A stretch of 64,000 nt of DNA, taken from NCBI GenBank assembly GCA_950295325.1, contig OX485803.1:35107554-35171553 (forward strand), written 5' to 3'. Shown here piece after piece: positions 1-12,030 of the stretch (position 1 is the stretch's first letter; every line of letters begins with the position of its first letter). The DNA is from Polytrichum commune. Lineage: Eukaryota > Streptophyta > Polytrichopsida > Polytrichales > Polytrichaceae. The position numbers and the translations under genes were made by a program. The notes under the pieces are model-generated. The model did no database searches and was not told the origin of the DNA. It worked only from the letters and a program-made list of their open reading frames with translations.

Positions 1-125
1 TTCGTTCCTCCACTCGCCAATGGGATGGGTTTTGTGATGAAAACGTTTGGAGTCCATCCTTCATAAACATTTATCGCACCATCCAATCATCCATGGAGCG
101 TCCTCATACGCCGTGTGCACGTTTC

Positions 126-515
126 TCATAATTTGGAGAGTGGAGTTCTCCATACGAGGAGCCATGCCGAAACAATAATAGGACAAGCGACAGGCCCCCC
201 GAGCTGGTCACCAGTTGTCTCATGGGACCCCCAAGGGCTTCCAACACCAAAAAGCTTGTCGCACTTTTGTATGTGAGTTATGGCGGCGGGCAAAACCGCC
301 CTCCAAAAGATTTCGCCCATCAACTGTTTATCATAGGGTACAGAGATTCCCGCGACATTACTAAGACGTTTTTCATTAGCAAGCAATAAGTAAGCGCCAG
401 TTTTTAAGTATGTTTGTCCACTTTGTGTGTCGAATATTCTTGCATCTGCAGTTATAGTCAGCAATGTAGTTAGTTCACTGTAGAATCTCCACCTACCCAT
501 GTTGATGCAAATCAT
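126..515 (-). pseudogene. Possible LINE reverse-transcriptase fragment
   Basis: An open frame of 129 codons with no clear gene context. Its middle part (lanekrlsnvagi then a stretch ending in GEIFWRAVLPA) looks to me like the thumb region that follows the YADD palm in plant non-LTR retrotransposons, where a 'G..FWRAVVLPA' pattern is common. No palm motif (YADD) or RNase H is visible around it, so at most a short remnant is present. The resemblance is from memory and weak. It could equally be a chance frame. It lies downstream of the 3' end of the neighbouring phosphatase gene and shares no exon signals with it. Confidence 0.25.
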
Positions 516-1335
516 TTCTCGTCCTGCTTTGTGGGGGGTGATTAAGGTCTGTGGGTCTGTTTGGTGGGCTCTTCCAACTCCAGACTAATTTTGATCGTCA
601 GATCGAATTGGCAATCGTCTCATGCGGTTAACAATTGTGAATCACGTAGATTGTCATGTCAAGTTCAGATGCAACAGTTTTAGGTGATCACAGAGGCCCC
701 CCAGTTGCGTTCACTATTGAACCTAGAATGACTGCTATAATTTGAGCACATAGTCCAATCTCATCATGTATTTTTGGTGTCCATTCTTAACTTTAAGCTT
801 TGCCAATATAGGCATACAAATCAGACTGACTCCATATGGCCCACAAACTTTACGTTAGAACTCCAAATGGCTCACAAGGTGAAAATCTCAAACTCCAGGA
901 TACACACCCGACATAGCAGACTAAGACTCTGATGTGGTAGAAGGAGCAGACTCTAATTAATGATTCAAAGCTGAAGCCGGCACTTTCCCTCACATTCATG
1001 ATTTGCTTTTGCAAAATCTCAATTCTGACAGACCGGTAGAGTGTACAAGTCAATGCCAAGTTGTCAAGAGTGTTCAATAGTGTTCATTGTTCACATTGTA
1101 AATCTCTAACTCGTCATTTGAGTTCTGCTTTGCTTATATTACAAAACATCCATTGCATGTTGGGGCTCCACATGGGGGAATTAGATACAAGTGACCACAC
1201 CTATTAGATTGGTTCCATTGAGTTATGCTGGCAAACTCGAGTTTGCATTTCTGAGAGGAGCCATATTTTTAACCTAAGAAGTTTTTGTGATAGCTGGAGC
1301 GCGTACACATTAAAACTCCACTAATTTTTTAAATT
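516..1335. other. 3' flank of phosphatase gene with a dispersed-repeat fragment
   Basis: No gene seen. About 680-830 matches, in reverse orientation, a repeat found many times in the window. Its core reads on the other strand as 'gagattggactatgtgctc' followed by variants of a sequence beginning 'aaaatctgttaac'. Confidence 0.4.
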
Positions 1336-4300
1336 TTAATCTAAGTATTGTACACCATCAATGTGCAAGTGTGCGGTGCGGTTTAGGCTTTGAAGCATCG
1401 GCTCGCCTCTTGTGTTCACAGTGAAAGTTGAAACGCCTGCATTGTGTACATCCACAGCTCGAAACCTGCCAATGTCCCAAGCATTCCAAAAGAGTTAGTT
1501 TTGAGGAGAACCCATCATTAACTCCAGTCAATCTTGAAGTTTTTTCTGGTCAACCACCGTATTCTCACCCTGGACTAGAGGACATAGTGACAAAATCTTG
1601 GATAGCCAATGAGGCAGTTCATTAAAAGCACCATGAGGCACATCTTGGAAGTAGTTTGCCAACCTACTCCAAGAATCATGTAAGCCTACTAGGTACAGTT
1701 AAACAAGTTCTTCACTAAAGAACGTCACACATTGCCGCGATATTTTGCCATGATTAGCAAAAGCTCCCGCGTGATGATAAAAGTCATTCTTCAAATCAAA
1801 GGGACTTTTGGTTGAGAGTGGGTCGTTTTGCATATAAAAATTTCCATGTTTGGTAAGTTTTCAATGCTTGCTTGTAGTTTAGTTTGGTGTGGGTGTTTGA
1901 ACAAACACTTTATATCGGTTCATTGAGGGCCAAACTCATATTAGCACCTCTTCGCATGCCAAATGAGTTTGGCCCTTAATGAAACGATATATGCATGCTC
2001 TGATAACTTACCAAACATGCACCATGCAAAATTAACCAACTCCCGATCAAAAGTCCCATTGAGTTAAGGGATAATTCTGATACACACATTGCACTCTCTA
2101 TGATTTGCAAGACTAAGGGGTAATGATCAACTTAAAACATTTTGGTAAGCAGAGTGAAGGTACACTCTTATAAATACTCACCTCTCTGGTCCTATCCCCA
2201 GTGCTGTACAAAGCATTGCCCGCAATATGGACTTGTGTGTCACCACGAGCAATCGCTCACCCTGCAATACCATTCACCAAGACTTAAATGTGCTGTGTCT
2301 TTACTGTTGTATTCTACAAGTGTCTAATCCATGAGCCTAGTTGTCACTACATTTTAATATCTAGGGTCCAATATCTTTGCAAGATGCATTTGTTGCATCC
2401 AGAATGGATGATGGCAGAGATTTCTTTTCAAACTGTCATAGTTGACACATGCTTCAAGCAGTTGTGAACAATCGATCTGTGAAAATTGGAAATTCTGAAA
2501 ACTGAACAAGTGTTTTAGCTCAATCTGTAGAAGTGGAAACATGAACCCCGCTGCTCAATAAAAGATGTGCTAACACTTGTTCTAGAAGTCATCCAATTAA
2601 ATAGAAAATGTTCACCTTGTTAATGACCATTTTTTCAGAGGCATTTATCCTGAAAAAGATGGTTGTAAATGGTATTCTTCAAAAGACCTCAGGATTTAAT
2701 AAGTAAATAGCGAGGACTGCACACTTACTGGCGAGGCAAGGATTTCCTCCCATGCCTTCTTGGCTTGAGCCCAAAGCTCCACAACAGGATACACCCCATC
2801 CACGTTGAAGTTCTGAGGGTCCTCTCTCCATGCTCTAAAAAGCTCTGGGTACTGCTCTTTTGCATCCTCTGCCCATGCCGAACCAGTATTTACATTAATT
2901 CCTTCTCACATCATGTGCCAAAGATGCCAATGTATGTAGGTTGAATGTGCACAGGCCGGAGCTGTATTAAAGAAATTCCTTCACTCCAAACGTATCAATA
3001 ATAGTTTATGCACAAGGTAAAGCCGGCCTACTTTGGTTAACTTATTCGGATACCTATGTTTGAGTGGTGGGTGGTTAGGTGAAGATCTCAGAACGGACAC
3101 CAAGAAGACACGTATTTGGAGAGATTGGAATACGTGCTTGAAATGTGTTAACCATTCTAGGCTCGATAGTCAACATAATCAGGGGGACCTATGTGGCTTT
3201 CTTATGACCCACTGTCAATGGACTTTGATAATGCATTACAAATTGGCTATAAAACTTTATGGGATTGATCTTGGCTTTTTCAAATACATTTGCGTTCTGA
3301 TTTCAATAATTCATAACAATTCAAAGACTAGCTCCAAAATTTTATGGGATTGATCTTGGCTTCTTCAGATATATTTGCAAAAACACATAAATTTCAAATT
3401 CATGACTCACAAGCGGCTTAAAACATGTATGAACCACCCACTGGGCTCCACCAGGGTTCTTATTCTGGATCCACAAGTTAAAACAAACCAAACCCTCTGC
3501 CATTTCAATTACACAAAGTCCTCGTCTCTTGAAAGAACTAGTTATGCTAGATGAACTATCACTTCATCTGAAAATTATTAGTCACACTTCAAATAGATGA
3601 CTTCCACGTGAGGGGTGCCAAGCATGTTTTACAAATGCTCCGCTTCATGGTGGAGCCCCCTCCGTGGCCTTGCAAAGCTCTCGGGATCCTTTCATTCTAA
3701 TTGTGCACTGTGCACTTTCTCCTCGTTTTTCACATTCACATGGTAGGGCCCAACACCTTTTCATTTAGCCTGTAAGCTATCCTTCAGAGAAGACTCTTCC
3801 ATTTTATGGGTATGTTTGACCACATTGGTAGCATGGTCAAAGAATCTCAAATTTTGTGAGCTTTGTATCCAATCAGGGGCCGACTTTGACCCTTGATGAG
3901 CACATCCTCACCCATGGAGCCAAAAAAGTTATTTTGGACCGTGGTGCCCAGTTCGTTCCATGGAAGTTGACCCTTAGTTTATCATGCAAAAATTTGCTAC
4001 ATAGAATAGGTGCAAAACACTTCAAGGACAGTTAGAGCGGTCTTCCATGCGAATCGTTCACTGTTAAGCATACTCAACTGGTTTTCACAAGGTGTTTAAA
4101 AAAGTGGAAGACATGATTCATAAATGACTACAACACAAGTGATTCAGTAGAGCACATGGGCACAGACGAAATTAAAAATTCCAGAAGTTTGTTAACATAA
4201 GTAGAAAGCAATCACTTACCATTTAGCATGCCCTCAAGAAACAATAGGTTGGCCTCTCGTAACGTGTCGAGGTACACGAGCGGTTCTTCTCTTCCTTCCC

Positions 4301-7300
4301 ATATCAATTCTGCACTAGTCTGCCAAAACAAATGAGATACTACAGGTTAGTGAAAGATTGTCAATAAGGGTGGTATTTACAGGGACAGTAATCTTCTGAG
4401 AATGGTTCTCATTACAGAAAATACTGCAGTCTGTAGGCATGTGAAGTGCTTGGAATGCATCACATAAAAATATTTGTGACAGATGATTCTTGATAAAAAT
4501 GGCTGTAAGAATTTGCAGATAACGAGCTTATGTGGCTCCAAATTCAAATTTTTCTTCTGCATCAGTGATTTCACTGAGAGTCACCATTTCACATACACAT
4601 ACCATTAATGTTGTTAAGTCCTGTTACATGTCTAGTGAGTCTTAGTGCTGATGGCATGAAGGACACACAACCGAATTAGGGTTCTGAGCATACTACCTTA
4701 TTTCCAAGATTGACCACTGTGGTAGAGCAGATTCAGAATTGCCACGACAACAATGCATGTACTATGTCAACACTTTAAAAAGGGTTTTAGGAGGGTACAG
4801 AGTGAATTCATGCCAGGGTTAATTGAGACACCATGAGATGTGCAGGTGAAATGTTTCAAGTTGCGCACATGAGATGATCCATTTACTACAACTTATTCAA
4901 AGAGGCTGAAATGGCAAGGTAACCTCCAAGTGCCCAGCTCACCTTTGCACGCGAAATGGGGCTTGCAAAGCACTTGTCAAACTTCATATGTGCAATAGAG
5001 TCGCGGACTCGCATCGCTTGCGCCTTTCCTATATCAGATAGCACTGACTTGTCTGATCTTCCCTGCAAACAATCAAGCACAACCTCAGATGATGATTTCA
5101 TGCACCATAGAACAAGATGAAACTGCCACAATTCCTTAACCCATGAAGGTCCGAGAGGCCCAGTTGTGGGCCTCAAGGTATCATGCGAAGGGGTTGAGGA
5201 TAACTTCAGATATTTTTAGCTAAACATATCAAAACTGGCTAAACTAGCTAGAATTAGTGCATTTATCGTATGCATTGTTCCAATTGGATGGTACATACAC
5301 GTAAGATGAATTATAACAAGGCTCCAGTTTGTATTAATGACCTAGACTCAAATATAAACCACGTATATCATCATAGTCACATATGACTTTATTTTCACTT
5401 CCTCTTTTTGATGGGTTGGGCTAAATATGGAATCAATAGCACAGACCGTAAAGAATACTATTTCAACACCTGTTGGGGTTTGTACAAACTGTCATGTATA
5501 AGTATACCCCCAGTTCTTTAACCCTTATGGGACTGAAAGTATTTTTATTCAAGATACTTTGTACAAACCCCAAACAGGTGTTGAAACATCATTTTATTTG
5601 GTCTATGGTGTTGAACCCATAATTAGCACAACCTAATATAAAGAGTGGAGAAAAAGTTACATGTGACAACCGTGATGTACTTGCTATGTATTTGAGTCTG
5701 GGCCATGTGCATGAGCTCACGTCTCTTTAAAAATCGTTTTACATATATGTATCATCTGATGGGAGTAATGCATGCGGTAAATGGGAAAAGGCTAGATAAA
5801 GTCAATCTTGACACTTTTAACTAAAAATATCGAGTTAGCTTAAACCCCTCTGTATGGCATCTTGAGAACCAGAATGGTCCTTGGGGACCGTTGTTTGTTA
5901 GGGTAAGCAGGCCTCGGTCACTTACTCATCTTGTACAGACACATAAAAGACATCATGTGTTTTAAAAGAGAAATGGACTACATGCTCAGAATTTGTTAAC
6001 TACTCTATACTCCATAGTCGACATAATTTGGGGACCTAGAAGGAGAATCTTCACTTTGAAGATGGATGAGATATTCATACAAGCTCCAAAAATTATGAGG
6101 GAAATTGCTACGGGAACGATTTGGATTTGCTAATCATCTCTCAATGATTGCGTGTTTCATATGTTATGAGAAGTGGGTGCAGTTCTACAAGTGTCCATTC
6201 AAGGCCTGCTTACCTGACCTTACAGGTGAAGGGATATGTGACCACTTTTGTATCAAATGCAAGGAGTGCAGATTGCAGTTGTCAATAATAATGCTCACCA
6301 TATGAAAATAATCAAAGAGTAGACAAGTAGCACCTCCATCATCATGCCTGGGAGCAGTTCACCAAGAATTTCATCAAGAGTGAAAGGCACTCGCCTGCAC
6401 GCGGCCTTCTTCGTTCCACGAGCTGAGGCCATGGCGCACAAGCACAACCGTCTTGGCATTCTCAAGAGGGCGAGGCGTGAGGGGCTCTGTTGCTCTCCGA
6501 AAATCGATCGCCCCTCCCGTAAAAGGGCGACGCTCGGTCACCATCGACCCTCCACTATTTCCTGCTCCATTATTTCCGTTCACCACTCCCATCCCCTTTG
6601 TAGCACCTAATTAATCCCACCCAGATTTCCCCAAGTTCAGTTCTATGCAAAAACCTGATTTTGCTAGATTTCCCCAAATTCAGTTCTATGCAAAAATCTA
6701 AATTGCTAGCAGCAGCGGTGGAAGCTGGTGTCCATGTCCAGACAACACTTACAGATGAAGGCAACTACCAGTGTTGGGCCGGTATATAGGTGAATGCATG
6801 GTATCGATATTCAACACCAATTATGGTATCAAAGAACCTATCCATGTGTATCAAATTTGAACTACCAGTCAAATAATGATATTCAGAATCTTTGTCCCGA
6901 GTCATTGAATTGGGTCAATACTATTCTAAACCACATTGATACTAGGGTGATTTTATAATGGATCCAAATAAAAGTGGAAACAATATATCATGAGATACCC
7001 ATAGTCTACTGATATCACAAAAAGATGATTCTCTTCTAGCACTAATAACTACACAAGACATATGATATAGTGTGGCCAATAACACTATTCATCATCAACC
7101 CATATTCATTGTTTTGTAATCATTGGGTGGCAACTAGAGAGGGTGTCATATGGTACTTGGTGCTACATGACAACTCATGATCATTCTAATTAACAAAGCA
7201 CACCAAATTTCATGCTACATTAAGTCAATTATTTAGTGTAGTAAAACATCAATAAGAATCTAATCCTAAACTTTCCCCAAACTACATTAAATTCCAGTAC

Positions 7301-8674
7301 TTATTTATGTGGAAACGGACTTTTAATCTTTGACGTGATGATCATGGAGAGATTAGAGGCAAGAGTCCCAAGAAACAACTTCTACTTTCTATAATTTCCT
7401 TAAAACTACTCAATCGGTCCTTTCATATTTGAAGTCTTGCAATATATATCAAAGCTATATACCAACTAGAATGTTGCACATGTTGGAGCTTAGGGGTCTC
7501 AATGTGGGATGTAGTTAACTTTAAATGGGGGTAGTAGAAGCAAACAAAACAATATGCTATTGATTCTTTTAACCTTCTAGGTTGTGGATAGTCCCCCTAA
7601 GCAAATAGGCAAAATGACTCCCAAGTAGGTCTTTCACCGCAACACTTACATGCTTGACAATGGAAGGCGGGTGCCAAGCAGGTTAGTCACCACGACACAT
7701 TAATGCTTGAGAAATAGAAGTAGGCAATTGCGCTCACACCTACTTCTAAGAAAGCAACCTCCTCTAAGAGGACAATCTTCTCCTTTGCACTAGTGCAGTC
7801 ATCCCAACTTTGCACTTGAGACATGTGGCCCAGAAATACTTTGCTTTTGTCTGGACATATATCCTTGTTTTTTTTTCTTTTTTCTTTCTCCTTTGCAAAA
7901 CCTTCTAGAATGGGAGGCGGGTACTAGTGCTAATAAATCAATTTTCAATGAGGGGACCCAACCACCAAGCATTAGTGGGGAAGAACAATGTGGGAAGCGA
8001 ATGACAAGGTGGGTGAGAATGACCACATTGATGACTGACCAAAATTAGCTTAGCCACTTGTTGCATGAGCGGCAACGCTCAATGACTTCCCAATAGGTCA
8101 GTCATTGCAACACTTAGATGCTTGAGAATGGAAAGGGTTGCCCCAACACTTCAATGCTTGAGAAATAGAAGTAGGCAGTTGTTTACAGACATGCTCTCTT
8201 TCAAATCAACACCTACCCTTGTTTTTTCTATTTTCTATTTTCTTTTGCAAAATCTTCTGGAATGGGAGAGGGGTAATCGTAGTGGGAATGCATCCAATCC
8301 CAATCAGGGGACCCAAGAAACAAGCATAGTATGGAAGAACAATACCCCTCGTCCATCCCAGAAGAAGGAAGTAGGATGGCAGGAATTAACGACTGACCAA
8401 AATTAGCTTCGCCAGATGTTGCATCGGAGGCAGCGCGCACATCCACCTGCAACCTCCTGTCGCCGCTGCTGCTCCCACAGCGGCAATTCATCGTCATCAT
8501 CATCCGCATTCCATCACCAATACCCGCAGAAGCGAGAGTGGTCACTCCAACATGAGTGGCTCCAAATTGGGCGCTCTTCGCCCACGCCCAGGAGCTTGTG
8601 GCACCCAGTGTGCCCACATTGTGCACTGCAGGAGCCATCGACGACGGATTCACCCCTCCCTGCTTCCAAGACAT
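1336..8674 (-). CDS. Plastid phosphoglycerate-mutase-like phosphatase (CA1Pase-like)
   Basis: Seven exons fit with conserved phase: 8398-8674, 6395-6606, 4943-5062, 4220-4319, 2729-2868, 2182-2261, 1336-1465. They total 1059 bp, 352 residues plus TAA. Residues 1-92 are Ser/Thr/Ala/Arg-rich with almost no acidic start, like a chloroplast transit peptide. The histidine-phosphatase signature VVLVRHG lies near residues 146-152 (His151 nucleophile), CFASPISRAK follows, and the second active-site region VVTHKSILRA has His292. The C-terminus holds LNRTAHL. The domain order matches plant 2-carboxy-D-arabinitol-1-phosphatase-like proteins, which remove a phosphate from a Rubisco inhibitor or related sugar phosphates. 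Arabidopsis At5g22620 has a longer, two-domain form, whereas this is single-domain. The exon 2 donor is GC rather than GT (CAG|GCGAGT). Exon 1 is inferred from GC content, splice sites and phase, and a later start at 8638 is possible. An alternative is translation from the Met at 6592 without the first exon. Substrate is not provable here. Confidence 0.83.
1775..2077. repeat. Stowaway-like foldback element, copy 1
   Basis: About 300 bp that folds back on itself along its length. The left arm from about 1797 (gggacttttggttgaga) pairs with the right arm ending about 2057 (tcaaaagtccc), and the centre holds ggccaaactcat / atgagtttggcc. It lies in the last intron of the phosphatase gene. It is homologous to 22585-22941, which has cleaner ends. 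The left end here is decayed, so its boundary is approximate. Confidence 0.7.
3013..3250 (+). repeat. Dispersed repeat (GTAAGCAGGCC family), copy
   Basis: Matches 25725-26095 and the core of 5902-6214: an opening like 'gccggcctactttggtta', then 'gtggttaggt' and 'ccattctaggctcgatagtc'. It lies in an intron of the phosphatase gene. The right end is unclear. Confidence 0.55.
5148..5888. repeat. 741-bp full-length foldback element
   Basis: The two halves are inverted copies nearly end to end. Termini are GGTCC.../...GGACC. Inner arms include 'tatttttagctaaa' near 5208 against 'ttaactaaaaata' near 5820, and the innermost stem is almost perfect over 28 bp (5469 onward against 5565-5594, tttcaacacctg / caggtgttgaaa). 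It sits in the second intron of the phosphatase gene. No protein is encoded, and I see no convincing target-site duplication. Confidence 0.8.
5902..6214 (+). repeat. MITE-like repeat with GGTAAGCAGGCCT terminal inverted repeats
   Basis: Begins ggtaagcaggcct and ends aggcctgcttacc, a perfect 13-bp terminal inverted repeat. 313 bp, no coding capacity. It abuts the 741-bp foldback. Related copies lie at 3013, 25725, 45780 (plus strand) and 42840, with weaker matches at 680, 21450 and 55300 (minus strand). Confidence 0.7.
6615..8397. other. Phosphatase intron 1 with degenerate tandem duplication
   Basis: Noncoding AT-rich DNA. The stretch about 7607-8087 and the stretch about 8088-8445 are diverged direct copies. 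Shared blocks include 'cttgagaaatagaagtaggca' split over a few mismatches, 'ggggaccca', and a block with the exon 1 end and its GTCAGT donor. Confidence 0.6.
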
Positions 8675-8960
8675 ACAACTCCCTCACTCACTCGCTCGCT
8701 CACTCGTCTTACTCCCTCCCTCGCTGGCAAGAGTTCATCCCAAGGTGGTGCCGCCGAATTGAAATCTTCATTCCATTCCCGATTCCGGCGGCGACCCAGA
8801 GGGCGGGGTGAAGTGGTGAATTGGGTAAATTGGGTGTTGGGTTGCGAGGTGTCGAGTGTGGGAGGTCGGCGATGTTGGGTGCGGAGGGAGCTGGGCGTCC
8901 ACAAGAACTGGATAGGTAGGCAAAGGAAGGGAGGGAAGGGCCCGCTCCTCTTAAGCTAGA
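8675..8960 (-). promoter_or_regulatory. GC-rich leader/promoter of phosphatase gene
   Basis: GC-rich compared with its surroundings, with a GA-rich run on the minus strand (ctcactcactcgctcgctc on plus). It lies directly upstream of the inferred start codon. An 84-codon open frame lies here on the minus strand but has no recognisable product, so I read the stretch as 5' leader and core promoter. Confidence 0.4.
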
Positions 8961-9846
8961 TGGGTCTTAAATGGTTACTTCTTCCAACTACACCGATGAT
9001 CCCATTTTAGTGTGAGCGGTACTAATTCCGGAAACACGCACTACTTTGCCAAATCTCAAAATTAGCGAAGGTTGGAATATTTACTGAGTGATGAACGAAA
9101 TTTCATGAATACATGTTTATTTATCATACATTTCAAGAACATTAGTGCGTGCTCTACGGTGTTTGCAAAGTGCATGATTTGTTTTTGATGAGCTTGAAGA
9201 GGCGGCTGCTTCTTCTTCTTTTGTTTCAGTCGACGCCACTCACTCCTGAGGCATCTCCTAACACGTAGAAAATGGAAAGGGCTTCCATTGAGAGTTTCTA
9301 GCATTTTGACAATTGGGCTCTCAGAAAAACCCTAGATCTTCTAGTGGCACGAATTTCATAGTGCAAAGAAATTTAGTATCACCTTTACTAATTTCCCACA
9401 CACACTATTAGCCCACCACCCTTGCTAAATGAGATAATCAATGTAGCTCACTTTCTCCTAGGGTATGAAACATAAGACTACCTAGTACGAGATGCCTAGC
9501 AAATTCACGTCAGGGTCGTAGTCACTTTCCTCAAAAAATTTGGTGCTCATATGAATCTCTTGTTCATAATCAAATCGAAGTCAAAATTGTTGAGAGTTTG
9601 GGCTCTCGTTTTGTGGGCCCAATCCAATAGGCTTTCAAGCATTCCTTTGTAAGTATCATCCCCTCCTTCATTTCTCACTTTTAGCATGGCTACTGAACAC
9701 TTGCTTGAACCATTGAAAGTTTGAAGTCTGGTGAAGCTCTCAATAATTTGAGCTTTGGATGAAAGCTTGTCAACTCCAAGTATCAACCTCCCAACAATCG
9801 CAAGTTTGAGCTCTCAGTTCGAGCTCTAGTGTAAAAGGGGGTTCAG
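8961..9846. other. Intergenic DNA upstream of the LINE
   Basis: AT-rich, no recognisable gene. A 79-codon minus-strand frame at 9547-9786 has no known motif. Confidence 0.4.
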
Positions 9847-9852
9847 TCCCTT

Positions 9853-10677
9853 ATGCCACGGACCATCACACACACATCACACACACCACCAATTAGAACC
9901 TTCTACAAACCACCAGAATTACCCACAAACAACCGACTAATGGACTCCGAAACAAACAGAGCCAACGAAGACACACCCACAAAAGCCCGAATTAGCAAAC
10001 ACACCTCCCTATTTAACAACCCCACCCCCAAACACCACACCATCCACCTCTCATCTCTCACACATAGCTACACTCACAACATTCTACCACCTAGCACCCT
10101 CCCTCTCATTGCATGCCCTCCACACTCCCCTCTCAGCCTCACTCCACTCCTCAATCCTACCAAGTATGTGCCAGCTATAGGAAACAAGGACAAAGAGCAG
10201 CACCCTGCACCAGCGAAAGTCTACACAAGCCAACCACTCGACAACTCAGAAGAGGAGCCACCAACCAACACCTTAAGCGGACAACTGGACCACATAGAGA
10301 CGTACACCAGGACACAAGACGAGGGCTCACATAAGGATGGCGAATGCTACCCACCGCAGACTCCCCTAAACACGACCACACCAACAGGAAAGCAACACAC
10401 AACAAAGAGCTACACGGCACCCTCCTCCCACCACTCATCCACCTCACCCCCCCCCCCACACACACACACACACCTCCACTCCTCCTACCCCCCGACACCC
10501 ATTTGCCGAACAAGGGACGAGCAATCCAAAGACACCACCACCACAACATCCACCAGGACACAACACCACCTGCACAGCTACACAACACAAGCCAGCTCCC
10601 GATGCCCCCGACATCCAACACAGAGCGAACCAGGAAACCAACAACGCGAGGCACCAGCCAACTCACCAAAGCTCTAG
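9853..10677 (+). CDS. Low-complexity open frame in LINE 5' region
   Basis: 274 codons rich in Thr, Pro, Ser and His with no recognisable domain. The plus strand here is almost free of G, which suppresses TAG and TGA stops, so a long open frame can arise by chance. It may be 5' untranslated region or a short leader ORF. I do not claim a protein. Confidence 0.25.
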   Translation: MPRTITHTSHTPPIRTFYKPPELPTNNRLMDSETNRANEDTPTKARISKHTSLFNNPTPKHHTIHLSSLTHSYTHNILPPSTLPLIACPPHSPLSLTPLLNPTKYVPAIGNKDKEQHPAPAKVYTSQPLDNSEEEPPTNTLSGQLDHIETYTRTQDEGSHKDGECYPPQTPLNTTTPTGKQHTTKSYTAPSSHHSSTSPPPPHTHTHLHSSYPPTPICRTRDEQSKDTTTTTSTRTQHHLHSYTTQASSRCPRHPTQSEPGNQQREAPANSPKL

Positions 10678-10814
10678 ACACACAACAACCACCATGACAA
10701 GACACACAACTCGAAGAAAGAAAGAGATCACGATAGCACCAGCTACCCCTAGGACACAACTCCCAGCCGCACTGCAGCAGGGACCAGCCAACACCACCCA
10801 TCGACAATCACAAG

Positions 10815-12030
10815 GAATTGGGCCGGATTCATCGAAATCCATCTTCAATATCCAAAACGGGATGGTTTGGCTCTCCTCCGAGGGGAACGGGCTTTTGTCA
10901 TGACCATGGGGGACGGGGAAAGAATCATTGGCAAGGTAGAGAAATGATTCGAACTCATCACCAAAGCTCGGAACATGAAACTACACCTCAAAGGAGACGC
11001 CCTCCGCAACAACACAGCCATGGACATACTTAGAAACCTCATGAGGGACTCCTACTACGACGGCCGTGAAGTCGAGATCCTCTCTCTCACCAAATCGGAC
11101 ACCGACAAGGACTTCGTCTTCATCACCCTCACCACCGAAGAAGCTAGAGATGACATTCTCAATAACGGTCTTACCTACCACTCCGAACGCCTCAAAGTGA
11201 GCATCACCAAAGACAAGGACATGGGCAACCCATCGGAGCTAAAGATTAGCACCACCCTTATAGCAAATAACCTTCCACAACGTGAATCTCAATCAACTAT
11301 CATCAAATCCCTCAAGAGGCTAATCGGAGAGGAGAACGTCACCGGAGTCAAATTCGGACATAAGACCAAACAAGAGGATGATAGGCAAGCCGGATGGTGC
11401 CACATCCAATGCCTCAACACGGCAGTCTATACGGAGTGGTTACACAAGTCTACATACATCCTCGGAAAACGAGTGGACTTCGTCCTGCACAAAGGTAGCA
11501 TTGACGGCTCCAAACCAAACCCAACCGCCATCCGACTAGCACATGCACCGGTAAGAAAGGTCATCGCTCAAAAGGCCCAAGTCATGAACAATACCGCCGC
11601 CGCCTCCTCCCTAGTCTCGGAGAAGCTCTTCACCAAGGCCATGAAGGAACTCGCCGAGACAATGGACGACAAACTCAATACACTTACCAATAACATCAAC
11701 CTCAACACGGATATGTGAATCGAGGCATCCATGGACACACTCAAATCACACGCAGCCAACATCCACAACATCATGAGTGCAATGGCCATGGAGTTCCAAC
11801 AATTGAACCATTGCATCCACAACATAATGCAAACAATAGCCGCCACCTTGCCGGACCCCCCCCCTCAAGCCAACACCGCAAGACTCCCATACGCAACACA
11901 CAACTCCACGGTCAAGACACATGCAAGGGACAACAACATGCCACAACTAGCGCCACCGGGATTCAATAGCGGTCACTATAGGAACTCCCCATCAAGCTAC
12001 CACAAAGGTCCAAACCACCCAAATGAGTAG
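10815..12030 (+). pseudogene. LINE ORF1 protein gene
   Basis: The frame runs from about 10815 with ATG at 10900 and 10975, ending at TAG 12028-12030. Two in-frame TGA codons (10945, 11716) interrupt it; both could be CGA codons changed by CpG decay. The central part (DFVFITLTTEEA and the following ERLKVSITKD) has the alternating strand-helix look of an RNA-recognition-motif-like LINE ORF1 protein, which would bind the element's own RNA. A putative helical stretch lies near residues 215-245 of the 10975 frame, and the tail is Pro/Asn-rich. The base composition is ordinary, unlike the G-poor ORF2 that follows. Function is inferred from position and family. Confidence 0.6.

Noticed and set aside
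8416-8959. Overlapping plus-strand frames of 131-135 codons
   Set aside because: They lie opposite the phosphatase exon 1 and leader in GC-rich DNA and have no splice or domain support.
10444-10807. Long minus-strand open frame (210 codons) opposite the LINE 5' region
   Set aside because: It is the mirror of a G-poor, C-rich strand: Cys/Gly/Val-rich low-complexity translation with no domain.
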